Position numbers and translations under genes: made by a program. Below the pieces are notes generated by a model. That model did no database searches and was not told the origin of the DNA. It was given only the letters and a program-made list of their open reading frames with translations. Source: Comamonadaceae bacterium (GTDB lineage Bacteria > Pseudomonadota > Gammaproteobacteria > Burkholderiales > Burkholderiaceae_C). From it: a stretch of DNA of 64,000 nt. This document shows positions 51,625 through 61,800 of this stretch, in pieces; the first letter of the stretch is position 1, and each line of letters begins with the position of its first letter. The DNA lies in contig CANGNS010000013.1 of NCBI GenBank assembly GCA_947455465.1, forward strand, positions 39,363 to 103,362. Reading direction: 5' to 3'.

Positions 51625-52575
51625 CTAGGCCTGTGCGGCCAGCCAGGTCTGGATCACGGCCAAGTCGTTTTGCGCACGCAGTTGCCCGTAGGCCGCATCA
51701 GCCTGCGGGTAATGGCGGCGCAGAAAATAGAGCCATTGCTTGAGCCGCCCAGCCTGTTGGCGCGGCTCCAGCCGGCTGATCACCAATTCCCAAAACGCCC
51801 GCAAGTGCGGTTGCAAGGCCGCCCAAGGCACGCCCGGTTCGCCAGCGCGGCCACCATCGGCGGCACGAATTTCCAGGGCCAGCCCCGGGTTGCTGACCAT
51901 GCCACGCCCCAGCATCAGCGCATGGCAGCCCGACTCGGCGCGGCAGCGCTGGGCGTCCTGCACGGTCCAGATTTCGCCGTTGGCGACCAGCGGCGTATGC
52001 AGGCGCGCGCGGATGTCGGCGATGCGATGCCAGTAGGCCGGCGGGCGGTAGCCATCGGCGCGGGTGCGGGCGTGAACCACGATTTCGCTGGCACCGCCTT
52101 CTTGCAGGGCCAGCGCGCATTCTTCGGCGCGGCTGTCGTCTAAAAAGCCCAGGCGCATCTTGGCCGAGACGGTTTGCGGCGCGGGCACGGCCCGGCGCAC
52201 TGCCTGCATGATGGAAAACAGCTGTTGCGGGTCCTGTAACAAGGCCGCGCCGCCGCCGTGGCGGTTGACCACTTTGGCCGGACAGCCAAAGTTCAGGTCC
52301 ACGCCATCGGCGCCCATACCCGCCACGCGCGCGGCGTTGTCGGCCAGGCAGGCGGGGTCCGAGCCCAGTAGCTGCGGGCGCACCGGTACGCCCGCGGGTG
52401 TGCGCCCGCCGTGGGCCAGCTCGGGCACTACGCGCAAAAACACGCGCTCGGGCAGCAAGGTGTTGGTTATGCGTATGAATTCAGAGACGCAGCGGTCGAT
52501 GCCGCCTACCCGGGTGAGCACGTCACGCAACACAAAGTCGAGCAGGCCCTCCATCGGGGCCAGGACCAGCGCCAT
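51625..52575 (-). CDS. dusC: tRNA-dihydrouridine synthase (DusC-like)
   Basis: A 316-residue FMN enzyme that reduces uridine in tRNA. Signatures: LAPMEGLLDFVLRDVL, the catalytic-Cys motif NFGCPAKVVNRHGGGAALL, KMRLGF and VVHARTRADGY, ANGEIW. I chose the ATG at 52575, four bases after the hemH stop, so they are coupled. The subgroup assignment (DusC, U16) is by the shortened form and is less sure than the family. Confidence 0.92.
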   Translation of the reverse strand: MALVLAPMEGLLDFVLRDVLTRVGGIDRCVSEFIRITNTLLPERVFLRVVPELAHGGRTPAGVPVRPQLLGSDPACLADNAARVAGMGADGVDLNFGCPAKVVNRHGGGAALLQDPQQLFSIMQAVRRAVPAPQTVSAKMRLGFLDDSRAEECALALQEGGASEIVVHARTRADGYRPPAYWHRIADIRARLHTPLVANGEIWTVQDAQRCRAESGCHALMLGRGMVSNPGLALEIRAADGGRAGEPGVPWAALQPHLRAFWELVISRLEPRQQAGRLKQWLYFLRRHYPQADAAYGQLRAQNDLAVIQTWLAAQA

Positions 52576-52579
52576 GGGT

Positions 52580-53668
52580 TTACTGCGCTGCGCCCAGGGC
52601 CAGCGCGGCCGCTTTGGAGGCGGCCAGTTGCGTGGCATGCGGGGCCTGCGTGGGCCAGCCGCCCATATGCTGGCGCGCCACGGCGGCCAAAGCCTCAATG
52701 CCCGGTGCGCTGTCGTTCAAACAGGCGATGTAATGAAAGGCGCTGCCGCCCGCGCTCAGGAACGCGTGGCGCGCTTCCATATTGATCTCTTCAAGGGTTT
52801 CTAGGCAGTCGCTGGTAAAGCCGGGGCAGACCACATCCACGCGCTTGGTACCGGACTGCGCCATGGCAATGAGCGTGGGCTCGGTGTAGGGCTCCAGCCA
52901 TTTGGCGCGGCCCAGGCGGCTTTGGAAGGTGACTTTGTACTGTGTTTTGTCCAAACCTAGCGCCTCGGCCAGCAGGCGGGCGGTCTTGAAGCATTCGCAG
53001 TGGTAGGGGTCGCCCAGCGCCAGCGTACGCGCCGGCACGCCATGAAAACTCATCACCAACACATCGGGGCGGCCGTGCTCGGCCCAATGCGCCTGCACCC
53101 GCGCTTGCAGGGCGGCGATGTACTGCGCCTGGTCGTGGTAGTGGTTGACAAAGCGCAATTCGACGATGGAGCGGGTGCGCGCTGCCCATTGGTAAACCGC
53201 GTCAAACACGCTAGCCGTGGTCGTCGCCGAGTACTGCGGGTAGGCCGGCAGCACCAGCACCCGGGTGACGCCCTCCGCTTTGAGCGCATCGAGCTGCGAG
53301 GCCACCGACCCGCTGCCGTAGCGCATCGCCCAGCGCACCAGCACCTGCTCGCCTTGGGCTTGCAGTGCGGTTTGCAAAAGCGCGGCTTGTTTTTCGGTCC
53401 ACAGCTTGAGGGGCGAGCCCTCGGGCGTCCAGATGCTGGCGTATTTGGCGGCCGATTTGGCGGGCCGAAAACGCAAAATAATGCCGTGCAAGATGAATAA
53501 CCACAAAAGGCGCGGAATTTCCACCACGCGCTGGTCGCTCAAAAATTCGGCCAGGTAGCGGCGCACAGCCGCAGGCGTGGGCGCATCGGGCGTGCCCAAA
53601 TTGCAAAACAGCACGGCGGTGCGCGGTGTTTGGCCGTGAAAAAAGGGGGGTTCTTCAGAAAATGGCAT
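52580..53668 (-). CDS. hemH: Ferrochelatase
   Basis: Inserts Fe(II) into protoporphyrin IX, 362 residues. The catalytic His is in VMSFHGVPARTL and the conserved Glu in DCLETLEEINME; LFCNLGTPDAPT and YPQYSATTTASV are family marks. The ATG at 53668 is only 18 bases from the start of the divergent HAD gene. It is followed by dusC. Confidence 0.96.
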   Translation of the reverse strand: MPFSEEPPFFHGQTPRTAVLFCNLGTPDAPTPAAVRRYLAEFLSDQRVVEIPRLLWLFILHGIILRFRPAKSAAKYASIWTPEGSPLKLWTEKQAALLQTALQAQGEQVLVRWAMRYGSGSVASQLDALKAEGVTRVLVLPAYPQYSATTTASVFDAVYQWAARTRSIVELRFVNHYHDQAQYIAALQARVQAHWAEHGRPDVLVMSFHGVPARTLALGDPYHCECFKTARLLAEALGLDKTQYKVTFQSRLGRAKWLEPYTEPTLIAMAQSGTKRVDVVCPGFTSDCLETLEEINMEARHAFLSAGGSAFHYIACLNDSAPGIEALAAVARQHMGGWPTQAPHATQLAASKAAALALGAAQ

Positions 53669-53686
53669 GCGCTATTCTCCCCCACT

Positions 53687-54385
53687 ATGTTTGACCCCTC
53701 CAAAATCCGCGCCATCACCCTGGACCTGGACGATACGCTGTGGCCGGTGGCGCCCACCATCGCCGGTGCCGAGCGCGCGATGCAAGACTGGTTGGCCGCA
53801 CGCGCGCCGCGCGCCGCCGCCTTGCTCGCCCACCTGGCCCAGCGTATGGCGCTGCGCGACGCCGTCGTGGCGCAAACCCCCCAGTGCGCCCATGACATGA
53901 GCGCGCTGCGGCGCAACATCATTGCCCTGGCGCTGGCCCAAAGCGAGGAGCCTGCCCACTGGTGCGAGCCGGCTTTTGAGGTGTTTTATACCGCCCGCCA
54001 AAATGTCACGCTCTATGACGACGCCCAACCCGCGCTGGCCCGTCTGGCGGCGCGCTTTCCGCTGCTGGCACTGACCAACGGCAATGCCGACGTGCATTTG
54101 GTGGGCTTGGGCGCCTATTTTTGCGGCAGCGTGGGCGCCCATACCCGAGGCCAGCCCAAGCCGCACCGCGCTATTTTTGACGCCGCTGCCCAGCACCTGG
54201 CCTGCAGCAACGAGGAGGTTTTGCACGTGGGCGACGACGCGCACTTAGACGTGGTGGGCGCCATGGCCGCTGGCATGCAGGCGGTGTGGCTCAACCGCCG
54301 GGGCGAGGCCTGGGCCCACGGCCCCGCGAGCCCGCACCTGACGGTTCACACCCTAAACGCCTTGTGCGACGCGCTGGGCGTCTAA
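53687..54385 (+). CDS. HAD-superfamily hydrolase (subfamily IA)
   Basis: A 232-residue phosphatase-like protein with LDLDDTLWP (motif I), LTNGNADVH (motif II), KPHRAIFDAA (motif III Lys) and VGDDAHLDVVGAMAAGM (motif IV). It resembles YigB/YjjG type nucleotide or sugar phosphatases. TATTCT lies eight bases before the ATG, with no Shine-Dalgarno. It converges on hpnE. Confidence 0.9.
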   Translation: MFDPSKIRAITLDLDDTLWPVAPTIAGAERAMQDWLAARAPRAAALLAHLAQRMALRDAVVAQTPQCAHDMSALRRNIIALALAQSEEPAHWCEPAFEVFYTARQNVTLYDDAQPALARLAARFPLLALTNGNADVHLVGLGAYFCGSVGAHTRGQPKPHRAIFDAAAQHLACSNEEVLHVGDDAHLDVVGAMAAGMQAVWLNRRGEAWAHGPASPHLTVHTLNALCDALGV

Positions 54386-54398
54386 GCACGGCGAGCGC

Positions 54399-55787
54399 TC
54401 ATTCTTTCCAGACAAAACCTTCGGTTTCATCGAGCGCCAGCGCGGCCATGATGCCGCTGCGCACCGCGCCCTCCAGCGTGGCCGGGTAGGGCGTGTACAG
54501 GTAGTCGCCGCAGGCCAGCAAGCCCGGCGCCACGCGCTGCTGGGGCCGCAGCAGGCGCGGGGCGCAGGAAAAAGTGGCCTGCTTTTCCATCACGGTTTGC
54601 ACTGGCGTGAGCCGGGCGCCGCCCAGCCAGGGCGCCAGCGCCTGGTTCGCCTGGGCGATCACCATGCCCTCTAAATCGTCGTAACTGCCTTGCGGCGCGC
54701 TGACCACCAGGGCCACCAGTCCTGCCGGCCCGTCAAGCTGGCCCCGGTCGATAACCACTTGCGCCGGCGCCAAGGGGCTGCTGCGCAAGCCCATGAGCGC
54801 CTGCGGCAGCGCCAGACCGGGCGCGTGGGCGTAGACCGTGGCAATCGACTGGTATTTGAGGCCCCGCGCCTGGCGCAGCCAACGTTGCAAATGCAGGCCC
54901 AGGTTGCGCGGGGCCTGTGCTTGGTAGGCGCCAAAAACCTGTACCGCATGCTGTGGCGCGGTGGCCCAAATCACTTTGTCATAACCCTGGCCGTGCAGCT
55001 GCCATTGCCCGCCGCCCCATTGCGGCGCCTCGCAGCGCTGGCCCAAGCGGATTTGCGCCCCGCGCGCCTGCAGCCAAGCGGCTGCGGCCTCGGGGAACAA
55101 GCGGCCCAGGTCCACGCGGGGCAACAGCAGGTCCGAGCCGGCTGCCGTCCACGGGTCTTGCGCATCCGGCGCGGGCGGGCTGACCGGGGTGAACAGGCTG
55201 TCGTGCAACACGGTCAGAAATACCTGGGCGCTGGCCAATGCGGGCGGCGTGTTCAGGGCCGAGATGCACAGGGGTGCGATCAGGTCTTCCACCACCGCGG
55301 TATGCAGGTCTTTGCACAAATCGGCAACGGTGGTGCGGACATCGCACTGAAAACCACGCTTGCGCCAGGCGCGCAGCGCTTGGACCAAGGACCATTTGTC
55401 GCTCAGTCTCCAGCCCGAGGCCAAGGCCAGGCCAGCGACGAAGTTCCAGGGCTGGGGCCAATCGGGCAAGCGCAGGCCGCAGCCGTCGTCAAAACGCAGA
55501 TTCAGCGGCACGCGCAGCAGCAACTCACCAGGCAACAGGCCCACCTGGCGCATCAAAGCCAGCGTTTCGCGGTAGGCGCCGATGAGAATGTGTTGGCCGT
55601 TGTCCAGCACGGCGGCGCTGCCGTCGGGCAGCCATGCCGCACTGCTGGGCGGCAGGCTGCGCGCCCGCCCGCCCAGGCTGCGGCTGGCTTCAAAAACCGT
55701 GACCTGGTGGCCGGCATCGGTGGCGCTAACAGCCGCTGCCAGGCCGGACCATCCGGCCCCGACGACGGCGACGCGCCAACGCTTCAC
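54399..55787 (-). CDS. hpnE: Hydroxysqualene dehydroxylase (HpnE)
   Basis: FAD-dependent amine-oxidase-fold enzyme (462 residues) that reduces hydroxysqualene to squalene. The FAD motif is VAVVGAGWSGLAAAVSATDAGHQVTVFEAS, with GGRARS and LDNGQHILIGAY; the C terminus ends CGDYLYTPYPATLEGAVRSGIMAALAL. The GTG at 55787 overlaps the hpnD stop (ATGTGA). Third gene of hpnC-hpnD-hpnE. Confidence 0.92.
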   Translation of the reverse strand: MKRWRVAVVGAGWSGLAAAVSATDAGHQVTVFEASRSLGGRARSLPPSSAAWLPDGSAAVLDNGQHILIGAYRETLALMRQVGLLPGELLLRVPLNLRFDDGCGLRLPDWPQPWNFVAGLALASGWRLSDKWSLVQALRAWRKRGFQCDVRTTVADLCKDLHTAVVEDLIAPLCISALNTPPALASAQVFLTVLHDSLFTPVSPPAPDAQDPWTAAGSDLLLPRVDLGRLFPEAAAAWLQARGAQIRLGQRCEAPQWGGGQWQLHGQGYDKVIWATAPQHAVQVFGAYQAQAPRNLGLHLQRWLRQARGLKYQSIATVYAHAPGLALPQALMGLRSSPLAPAQVVIDRGQLDGPAGLVALVVSAPQGSYDDLEGMVIAQANQALAPWLGGARLTPVQTVMEKQATFSCAPRLLRPQQRVAPGLLACGDYLYTPYPATLEGAVRSGIMAALALDETEGFVWKE

Positions 55788-56623
55788 ATGCGCCCCAGCG
55801 CCTGAACGCGCCAGGCCAGCCAAAATTTGCGCAAAGGGCTCAGGCGCACGCGCTCGGCCAGCACCGGAAAGCCCCGCGCCTCGATGCGCGAGAGCAGGGT
55901 GCGGTAGATGCTGGCCATCATCAGCCCGGGCTTTTGGCTGCGCCGGTCGGCATCGGGCAGCAGGGCCAGCGCCTGGGTGTACAGGCCTTGCGCGCGCTCG
56001 GCCTGGAAGGCCATCAGGGCGCTAAATCGGGGTGAAGGGATGCATTTTAAAATTTCATGTGCTTTCACATCAAATTTCTGCATCTCATTGATCGGTATAT
56101 ATATTCTTCCACGGCTAGCATCTTCGCCCACGTCGCGGATGATGTTGGTGAGCTGCAGCGCCTGGCCCAGGGTATGGGCGTATTCGGTGGTTTGGGGCTG
56201 GCTTTGGCCAAAGATGAGGGCAGCCACTTCGCCCACCACGCCGGCCACCAAATGGCAGTATTGCTGCAGCGCCGCAAAGTCCAGGTAACGGGTTTGCTCC
56301 AGGTCCATTTGGCAGCCTCGGATGATGGCTTGCAATTGCGCCGCCGTGATGCCGTAGTCGGCCGCCAGAGGCATGAGTGCCTGCATGACCGGGTGCGTGG
56401 GCTGGCCGGCGTAGGCGCGCTGGACCTCGGACTGCCACCAGGCCAGCTTGGTGGCTGCGACGCTGGCGTCGCGGGCCTCGTCGACCACGTCGTCCACTTC
56501 GCGGCAAAACGCATAAAAGGCGGTAATCGCGGCGCGCCGGGGCGGCGGCAGAAACAAAAAGGCGTAATAAAAACTGCTGCCCGATGCGGCAGCTTTTTCC
56601 TGAACGTATTGGGCCGGGGTCAT
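55784..56623 (-). CDS. hpnD: Presqualene diphosphate synthase (HpnD)
   Basis: Condenses two farnesyl diphosphates to presqualene diphosphate, 279 residues. The two aspartate-rich motifs are REVDDVVDE and NIIRDVGEDASRGRIYIP. It has a short AT-rich stretch around the second motif (56030-56125) with AGA, ATA and TTA codons rare elsewhere. Its ATG overlaps the hpnC stop by four bases. Confidence 0.93.
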   Translation of the reverse strand: MTPAQYVQEKAAASGSSFYYAFLFLPPPRRAAITAFYAFCREVDDVVDEARDASVAATKLAWWQSEVQRAYAGQPTHPVMQALMPLAADYGITAAQLQAIIRGCQMDLEQTRYLDFAALQQYCHLVAGVVGEVAALIFGQSQPQTTEYAHTLGQALQLTNIIRDVGEDASRGRIYIPINEMQKFDVKAHEILKCIPSPRFSALMAFQAERAQGLYTQALALLPDADRRSQKPGLMMASIYRTLLSRIEARGFPVLAERVRLSPLRKFWLAWRVQALGRM

Positions 56624-57510
56624 GCCTTATTGTCGCTTTTGTGGCGCGATGGGCGCATGGTCAGGGCGCGCCACAGCAGCAAGGGCGCGTCCCAGGGGTG
56701 CAAGCGCGCACGCTGTTGTAGGGCACGTGCGCCCAGGCGCTCGGTTTTGTCCAGCACCCGCAGGCCGCCTTGCACCACCAGGCGCAATTCCCAACCGGCG
56801 CGCCCGGGCAGCCGGTGCACCAGGGCGGCGCCTTGGGCCATGCGCTGGCGCGCGTCGGCGGTGCAATGGGCCAAGAGTGCGCCAGCCAGATCCGGGCGCT
56901 GCACCTGGCCTTCGCGCCCCGGCCAGCAGCCAAAGCGGGCGCACCAGTCCAGGGGAAAGTAATTGCGCCCGCGCGGCAAATCGACGTTCGGGTCTTGCCA
57001 GAAATTAATGAGTTGCAGCGCGGTGCAGATGGCGTCGCTTTGGGCCAGCGCTGCGCTGTCGTGTACGCCGTACAGGTGCAAAAGCAGGCGGCCGATCGGG
57101 TTGGCTGAACGGCGGCAATAGTCCAGCAACTGCGTTTCGGTGGTGTAAGGGCGGGCGTCGCGGGTCATTTCGACGTCTTGCACAAAGGCATCTAGCAGGT
57201 CGTGTAACAGCGATACGGGCAGCGCCCAGCGGGCCAGCGCGTGAGCCAGCGGGATGAACACGGACGCCCAGGGGGCATCTTGCGCTGGCGCGGTGTGGCA
57301 GGCGCGCTCCAGCGCCTGGCGGTAGCCCGCCAGCGCGGCCAGGCGTTGGGCGGGCGTGGCATCGCCCTCGTCGGCCAGGTCGTCGGCGCTGCGGGCAAAG
57401 TGGTAGATGGCCGCAATGGGCGCGCGCAAATGCGGTGGGCACAACCAAGAGGCGACAGGAAAGTTCTCGTAGTGCGCAATCGGCGCTGCGGGCGGCGGGG
57501 CGGGGGGCAT
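56620..57510 (-). CDS. hpnC: Hydroxysqualene synthase (HpnC)
   Basis: Converts presqualene diphosphate to hydroxysqualene, 296 residues. The first motif is FARSADDLADE; the second is altered to INFWQDPNVDLPRGRNYFP, as usual for HpnC. FPVASWLCPPHLRAPIAAIYHFARSADD is the family N terminus. First gene of hpnCDE; the downstream hopanoid genes (shc) are not in the window. Confidence 0.92.
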   Translation of the reverse strand: MPPAPPPAAPIAHYENFPVASWLCPPHLRAPIAAIYHFARSADDLADEGDATPAQRLAALAGYRQALERACHTAPAQDAPWASVFIPLAHALARWALPVSLLHDLLDAFVQDVEMTRDARPYTTETQLLDYCRRSANPIGRLLLHLYGVHDSAALAQSDAICTALQLINFWQDPNVDLPRGRNYFPLDWCARFGCWPGREGQVQRPDLAGALLAHCTADARQRMAQGAALVHRLPGRAGWELRLVVQGGLRVLDKTERLGARALQQRARLHPWDAPLLLWRALTMRPSRHKSDNKA

Positions 57511-57616
57511 AGCGGCACATTGTGCCTTGGCGGTCGGGGCCCGAGGGGCCAGCTCGCCTGCGAAATGGCCCTCTCACGCATGGGGAAAACCCGCAGCAAG
57601 TTCCAGTGCAAGAAAG

Positions 57617-57642
57617 GCTTGTGGTTTAATTAATAACCAAGC
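57617..57642. promoter_or_regulatory. AT-centred palindrome before the RND operon
   Basis: GCTT-N2-GGTT and AACC-AAGC flank TAATTAAT, an imperfect inverted repeat about 47 bases before the adaptor ATG. The layout resembles TetR-family operators. No regulator is adjacent. The remainder of 57511-57688 shows nothing else. Confidence 0.35.
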
Positions 57643-57688
57643 GGTCAGTAATTTGGCCGTTTTTTCATTTTTACTCCCTTCTCGTGCC

Positions 57689-58810
57689 ATGAATATGCCT
57701 CATCCCTTCGCGTTGCGCTTGCTGGTGCTTGCCTGTGTTTTTCTGCAAGCCTGCTCCAAACCTGTCCCTGCCGAGGAGCCGGTGCGGGCGGTCAAGGTCA
57801 TTACCGTAGGCGCCGAGGGCATCCAAAGCGGGCTGGAATACGCTGGCGAGGTGCGCGCTCGCTCCGAGTCGCGCCTGGGCTTTCGGGTGAACGGCAAATT
57901 GCTGCGTCGCCAGGTGGAGCTGGGCCAGCGCGTGCGCGCTGGCGAGCTGCTGGCGCAACTGGACCCGCAAGACCTGAAACTGGCCGCCGATGGCGCCCGC
58001 GCCTTGCTCGCCTCGGCGCAGATCAACCGCGACTTGGCGCAGGCCGATTACAAGCGCTACAAAGATTTGCGCGACCAGAACTTCATCAGTGCCGCCGAGT
58101 TGGAGCGCCGTGAGGCCGCCCTCAAGGCCGCGCAAGCGCAGGTGGACCAGGCGCAGGCCCAGTTGGCCGGTCAAGGCAACCAGGCGTCCTATACCAATTT
58201 GCTGGCCGACGCCTCGGGCGTGGTGACCTCGGTGGACGCCGAGCCCGGCCAGGTGCTGGCCGCAGGCACGCCGGTGGTGCGCATCGCTTTGGATGGCCCG
58301 CGCGACGTGGTTTTTGCGGTGCCCGAGGACAAAGTGGGCCTGATCAATGTGGGCTCGGCGGTGACGGTGCAAGGCTGGGCTTCGGACAAGCAGGCCAGCG
58401 CCCGCGTACGCGAGGTGGCTGCCAGCGCTGATCCGGTGACCCGTACATTCATGGTGAAAGTGGGGCTCGACGGCGCCGCCCCCTGGCCGCTGGGCGCGAC
58501 CGTGACGGTCAGCCCCAAGGCCTTGGACCGCTCGGGACCGGCTGTGATCAAAGTGCCCACCAGTGCTTTGCAGCATGACGGCGAGAAGGCAGCGGTTTGG
58601 GTGGTCGATGGCGCCACCATGACGGTGCGTTTGCAGCCCGTGGTAATCGCAACGGCGGACGGCAACGAGGTCGTGCTGGCGCAGGGCTTGGAGCCGGGCA
58701 TGCGCATTGTCAGCACCGGCGTGCATGTGCTCAATCCGGGCCAGAAAGTAACGATTTACCAGCCCAAGTCGGCTTCGGCGCCGGCGCCAGCACCGGCAGC
58801 GTCTAAGTGA
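57689..58810 (+). CDS. RND efflux membrane fusion lipoprotein
   Basis: A 373-residue periplasmic adaptor. A lipoprotein signal ends in LQAC (residue about 20). The lipoyl half-motifs (SRLGFRVNGKLLRRQVELGQRVRAGELLAQLD and GVVTSVDAEPGQVL) flank a coiled coil (about 90-145), then the beta-barrel and membrane-proximal domains. It is paired with the RND pump seven bases downstream. The outer-membrane factor is not present; it may use another. Confidence 0.93.
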   Translation: MNMPHPFALRLLVLACVFLQACSKPVPAEEPVRAVKVITVGAEGIQSGLEYAGEVRARSESRLGFRVNGKLLRRQVELGQRVRAGELLAQLDPQDLKLAADGARALLASAQINRDLAQADYKRYKDLRDQNFISAAELERREAALKAAQAQVDQAQAQLAGQGNQASYTNLLADASGVVTSVDAEPGQVLAAGTPVVRIALDGPRDVVFAVPEDKVGLINVGSAVTVQGWASDKQASARVREVAASADPVTRTFMVKVGLDGAAPWPLGATVTVSPKALDRSGPAVIKVPTSALQHDGEKAAVWVVDGATMTVRLQPVVIATADGNEVVLAQGLEPGMRIVSTGVHVLNPGQKVTIYQPKSASAPAPAPAASK

Positions 58811-58817
58811 GCGCCGC

Positions 58818-61800
58818 ATGAGCATGGATACAGATAAGCCCGGTTTCAATCTCTCCAAATGGGCTTTGGAGCATTCGGCGCTAACGCGCTACTTGATGGT
58901 GGTGCTCATGCTTTTGGGCGCGGCCGCCTATTTCCAACTGGGCCAGGACGAGGACCCGCCTTTTACCTTTCGGATCATGGTGGTGCGCGCCTTTTGGCCT
59001 GGCGCCACGGCCACGCAGGTGGCCCAGCAGGTGACCGACAAGCTCGAGCGCACTTTGCAAGAGGTGCCTGGGGCCGACAAAATCCGCAGCTTTTCCAAGC
59101 CGGGCGAGACGACGATTCTTTTTCAGCTCAAAGATTCGACCCGCGCCGCCGAGGTACCGGATTTGTTTTACACCGTGCGCAAAAAAATTGGCGATATGCG
59201 CGGCACCTTGCCCCAGGGCGTGGTGGGGCCGTTTTGTAACGACGAATTTGGCGATGTATACGGCGTGATTTACGCCTTGCAAGCCGAGGGCTTTTCGCCC
59301 GCCGAGGTCAAGGAAGTGGCTGACGAGGTGCGCCAAAAACTGCTGCGCGTTCCTGATGTGAACAAGGTGGAGTTGTTTGGCGCGCAGGATGAGAAGCTGT
59401 ACATCGAGATGTCGCAGCGCCGCCTCTCGCAACTGGGCCTGGATATCAATCAGGTGCTGGCCCAACTGGCACAGCAAAACGCGCTGGAAGGCGCGGGCAC
59501 CATGCAAACCCCGCTGGACGTGGTCCAGGTCCGTGTGAGCGGCGCTTTTGAGGCCGCCGAGCAGCTGCGTGCAATGCCGATTCGGGGCAGCTCGGGCAAC
59601 CAGCTGCGCCTGGGCGATATCGCCGACGTGAAGCGCGGCTATGTGGATCCGGCCAGCGTGAAGGTGCGCTTCCAGGGTCAGCAGGTGATCGCTCTGGGCG
59701 TGTCCATGACCAAGGGCGGCGACATCATCGCCCTGGGCAAGGCGCTCAAGAAAACCACGGCCAAGATCGGTGCCGCTTTGCCGGTGGGAATCCGTTTGGT
59801 AGAGGTGCAAGACCAGCCCAGCGCGGTGGCCAAGTCGGTTAATGAATTTATCGCTGTGCTGATCGAGGCCATCGTCATTGTGTTGCTGGTCAGCTTTGTA
59901 GCGCTGGGCCTACATAAACGCGCGGGACTGCAGCCCTGGTGGCGGCGGTATTACGTCGATGTGCGGCCAGGCTTGGTGGTGGCCATCACCATTCCGCTGG
60001 TGCTGGCGGTGACGTTTTTGGGCATGTATTACTGGGGCATCGGGCTGCACAAAATTTCGCTGGGCTCCTTGATCATCGCTTTGGGCTTGCTGGTCGATGA
60101 CGCCATCATCGCCGTGGAAATGATGGTGCGCAAAATCGAAGAGGGCTACGACAAAGTGCGCGCCGCCACTTTTGCCTACGAGATCACGGCCATGCCGATG
60201 CTGACCGGCACCTTGATTACGGCGGTGGGCTTTTTGCCCATTGGCATCGCCCGCTCCACGGTGGGCGAGTACACCTTCGCCATCTTTGGCGTGACGGTGC
60301 TGGCGCTGTTGGTGAGCTGGGTGGTGTCGGTGTATTTCGTGCCGTACTTGGGCACGGTGCTGCTCAAGGCCAAAGACGCGCAGGGCGGCGCAGAGCACCA
60401 GGAGGTGTTTGATACGCCGTTTTACAACGCCTTTCGACGCACGGTGAACTGGTGCGTGCAGCACCGCTGGATCACCATCGGCCTGATGCTGCTGACCTTT
60501 GCGCTGGGTATTGCTGGCATGGGGCGGGTGCAGCAGCAGTTTTTCCCCGATTCCAGTCGCCCCGAAGTGATGATGGACGTCTGGTACGCCGAGGGCACCT
60601 CCATTGCCGCCAACGAGGAAGTGACCCGCCGCATCGAGGCGCGCCTGATGCAAGAGGCGGGCGTGGTCAATGTCACCACCTGGATTGGCTCGGGCGTGCC
60701 GCGCTTTTATTTGCCGCTGGACGCTATTTTTCCGCAGTCCAATGTGTCGCAATTTATCGTGCTGCCCAAGGACTTGAAGCTGCGCGAGAGTTTGCGCATT
60801 CGCTTACCAGCGCTCATGGCCCAGGAGTTTCCCGAGGTGCGGGCGCGCGTCAAGATCTTGCCCAATGGGCCGCCCGTGGCCTACCCGGTGCAGTTCCGCG
60901 TAGTCGGCGAAGACCCGGCCACGCTGCGCCTGCGCGCTAACGAGGTGAAAGAGGCCCTGCGCGCCAATGCCCATATGCGCGGAGTCAATGACAACTGGAA
61001 CGAGCCGGTCAAGGTGATTCACCTGGAGGTAGACCAGGCCAAGGCCCGCGCGCTGGGGGTCACCAGCCAGTCAATTGCCCAGGCCTCGCGCACCTTGCTC
61101 GCCGGAAGCACCGTCGGGCAGTTCCGCGATGGCGACAAGCTCATTGACATCGTGCTGCGCCAGCCGATATCCGAGCGCAATGCGATTTCAGACATCGGCA
61201 ACGCCTACCTGCCCACGGCCAGCGGACGCTCGATTCCGCTGACCCAAATCGCCAAACCCACTTTTGCCTGGGAGCCGGGCGTGATGTGGCGTGAGGGCCG
61301 CGACTACGCCATCACGGTGCAAGGCGATATCGCAGAAGGCCTGCAAGGGGCCACCGTCACCGCCGAGTTGCTGCCCAGTTTGCGCCAGATCGAAGCCGGC
61401 TGGCAGAGCCGCGGCGGCTCCTACCGCATCGAGGTGGCCGGCGCTGTGGAAGAGAGCAGCAAGGGCTCGAGCTCCATTGCGGCGGGCGTGCCGGTCATGC
61501 TGTTCATCACTTTTACTTTGTTGATGCTGCAGTTGCACAGCTTTAGCCGGGCCATGCTGGTGTTTTTGACCGGCCCGTTGGGCATCGCCGGTGTGGCGGC
61601 AGCCTTGCTGACCTTTGGCCGGCCTTTTGGCTTTGTCGCGCTGCTGGGCGTCATCGCGCTGATGGGCATGATTCAGCGTAACTCGGTGATCCTGATCGAC
61701 CAGATCGAGCAGGACCGCGCGCGCGGGGTGCCGGCCTGGGACGCGATCGTCGAGTCGGCGGTGCGCCGCCTGCGCCCGATTGTGCTGACGGCCGCCGCGG

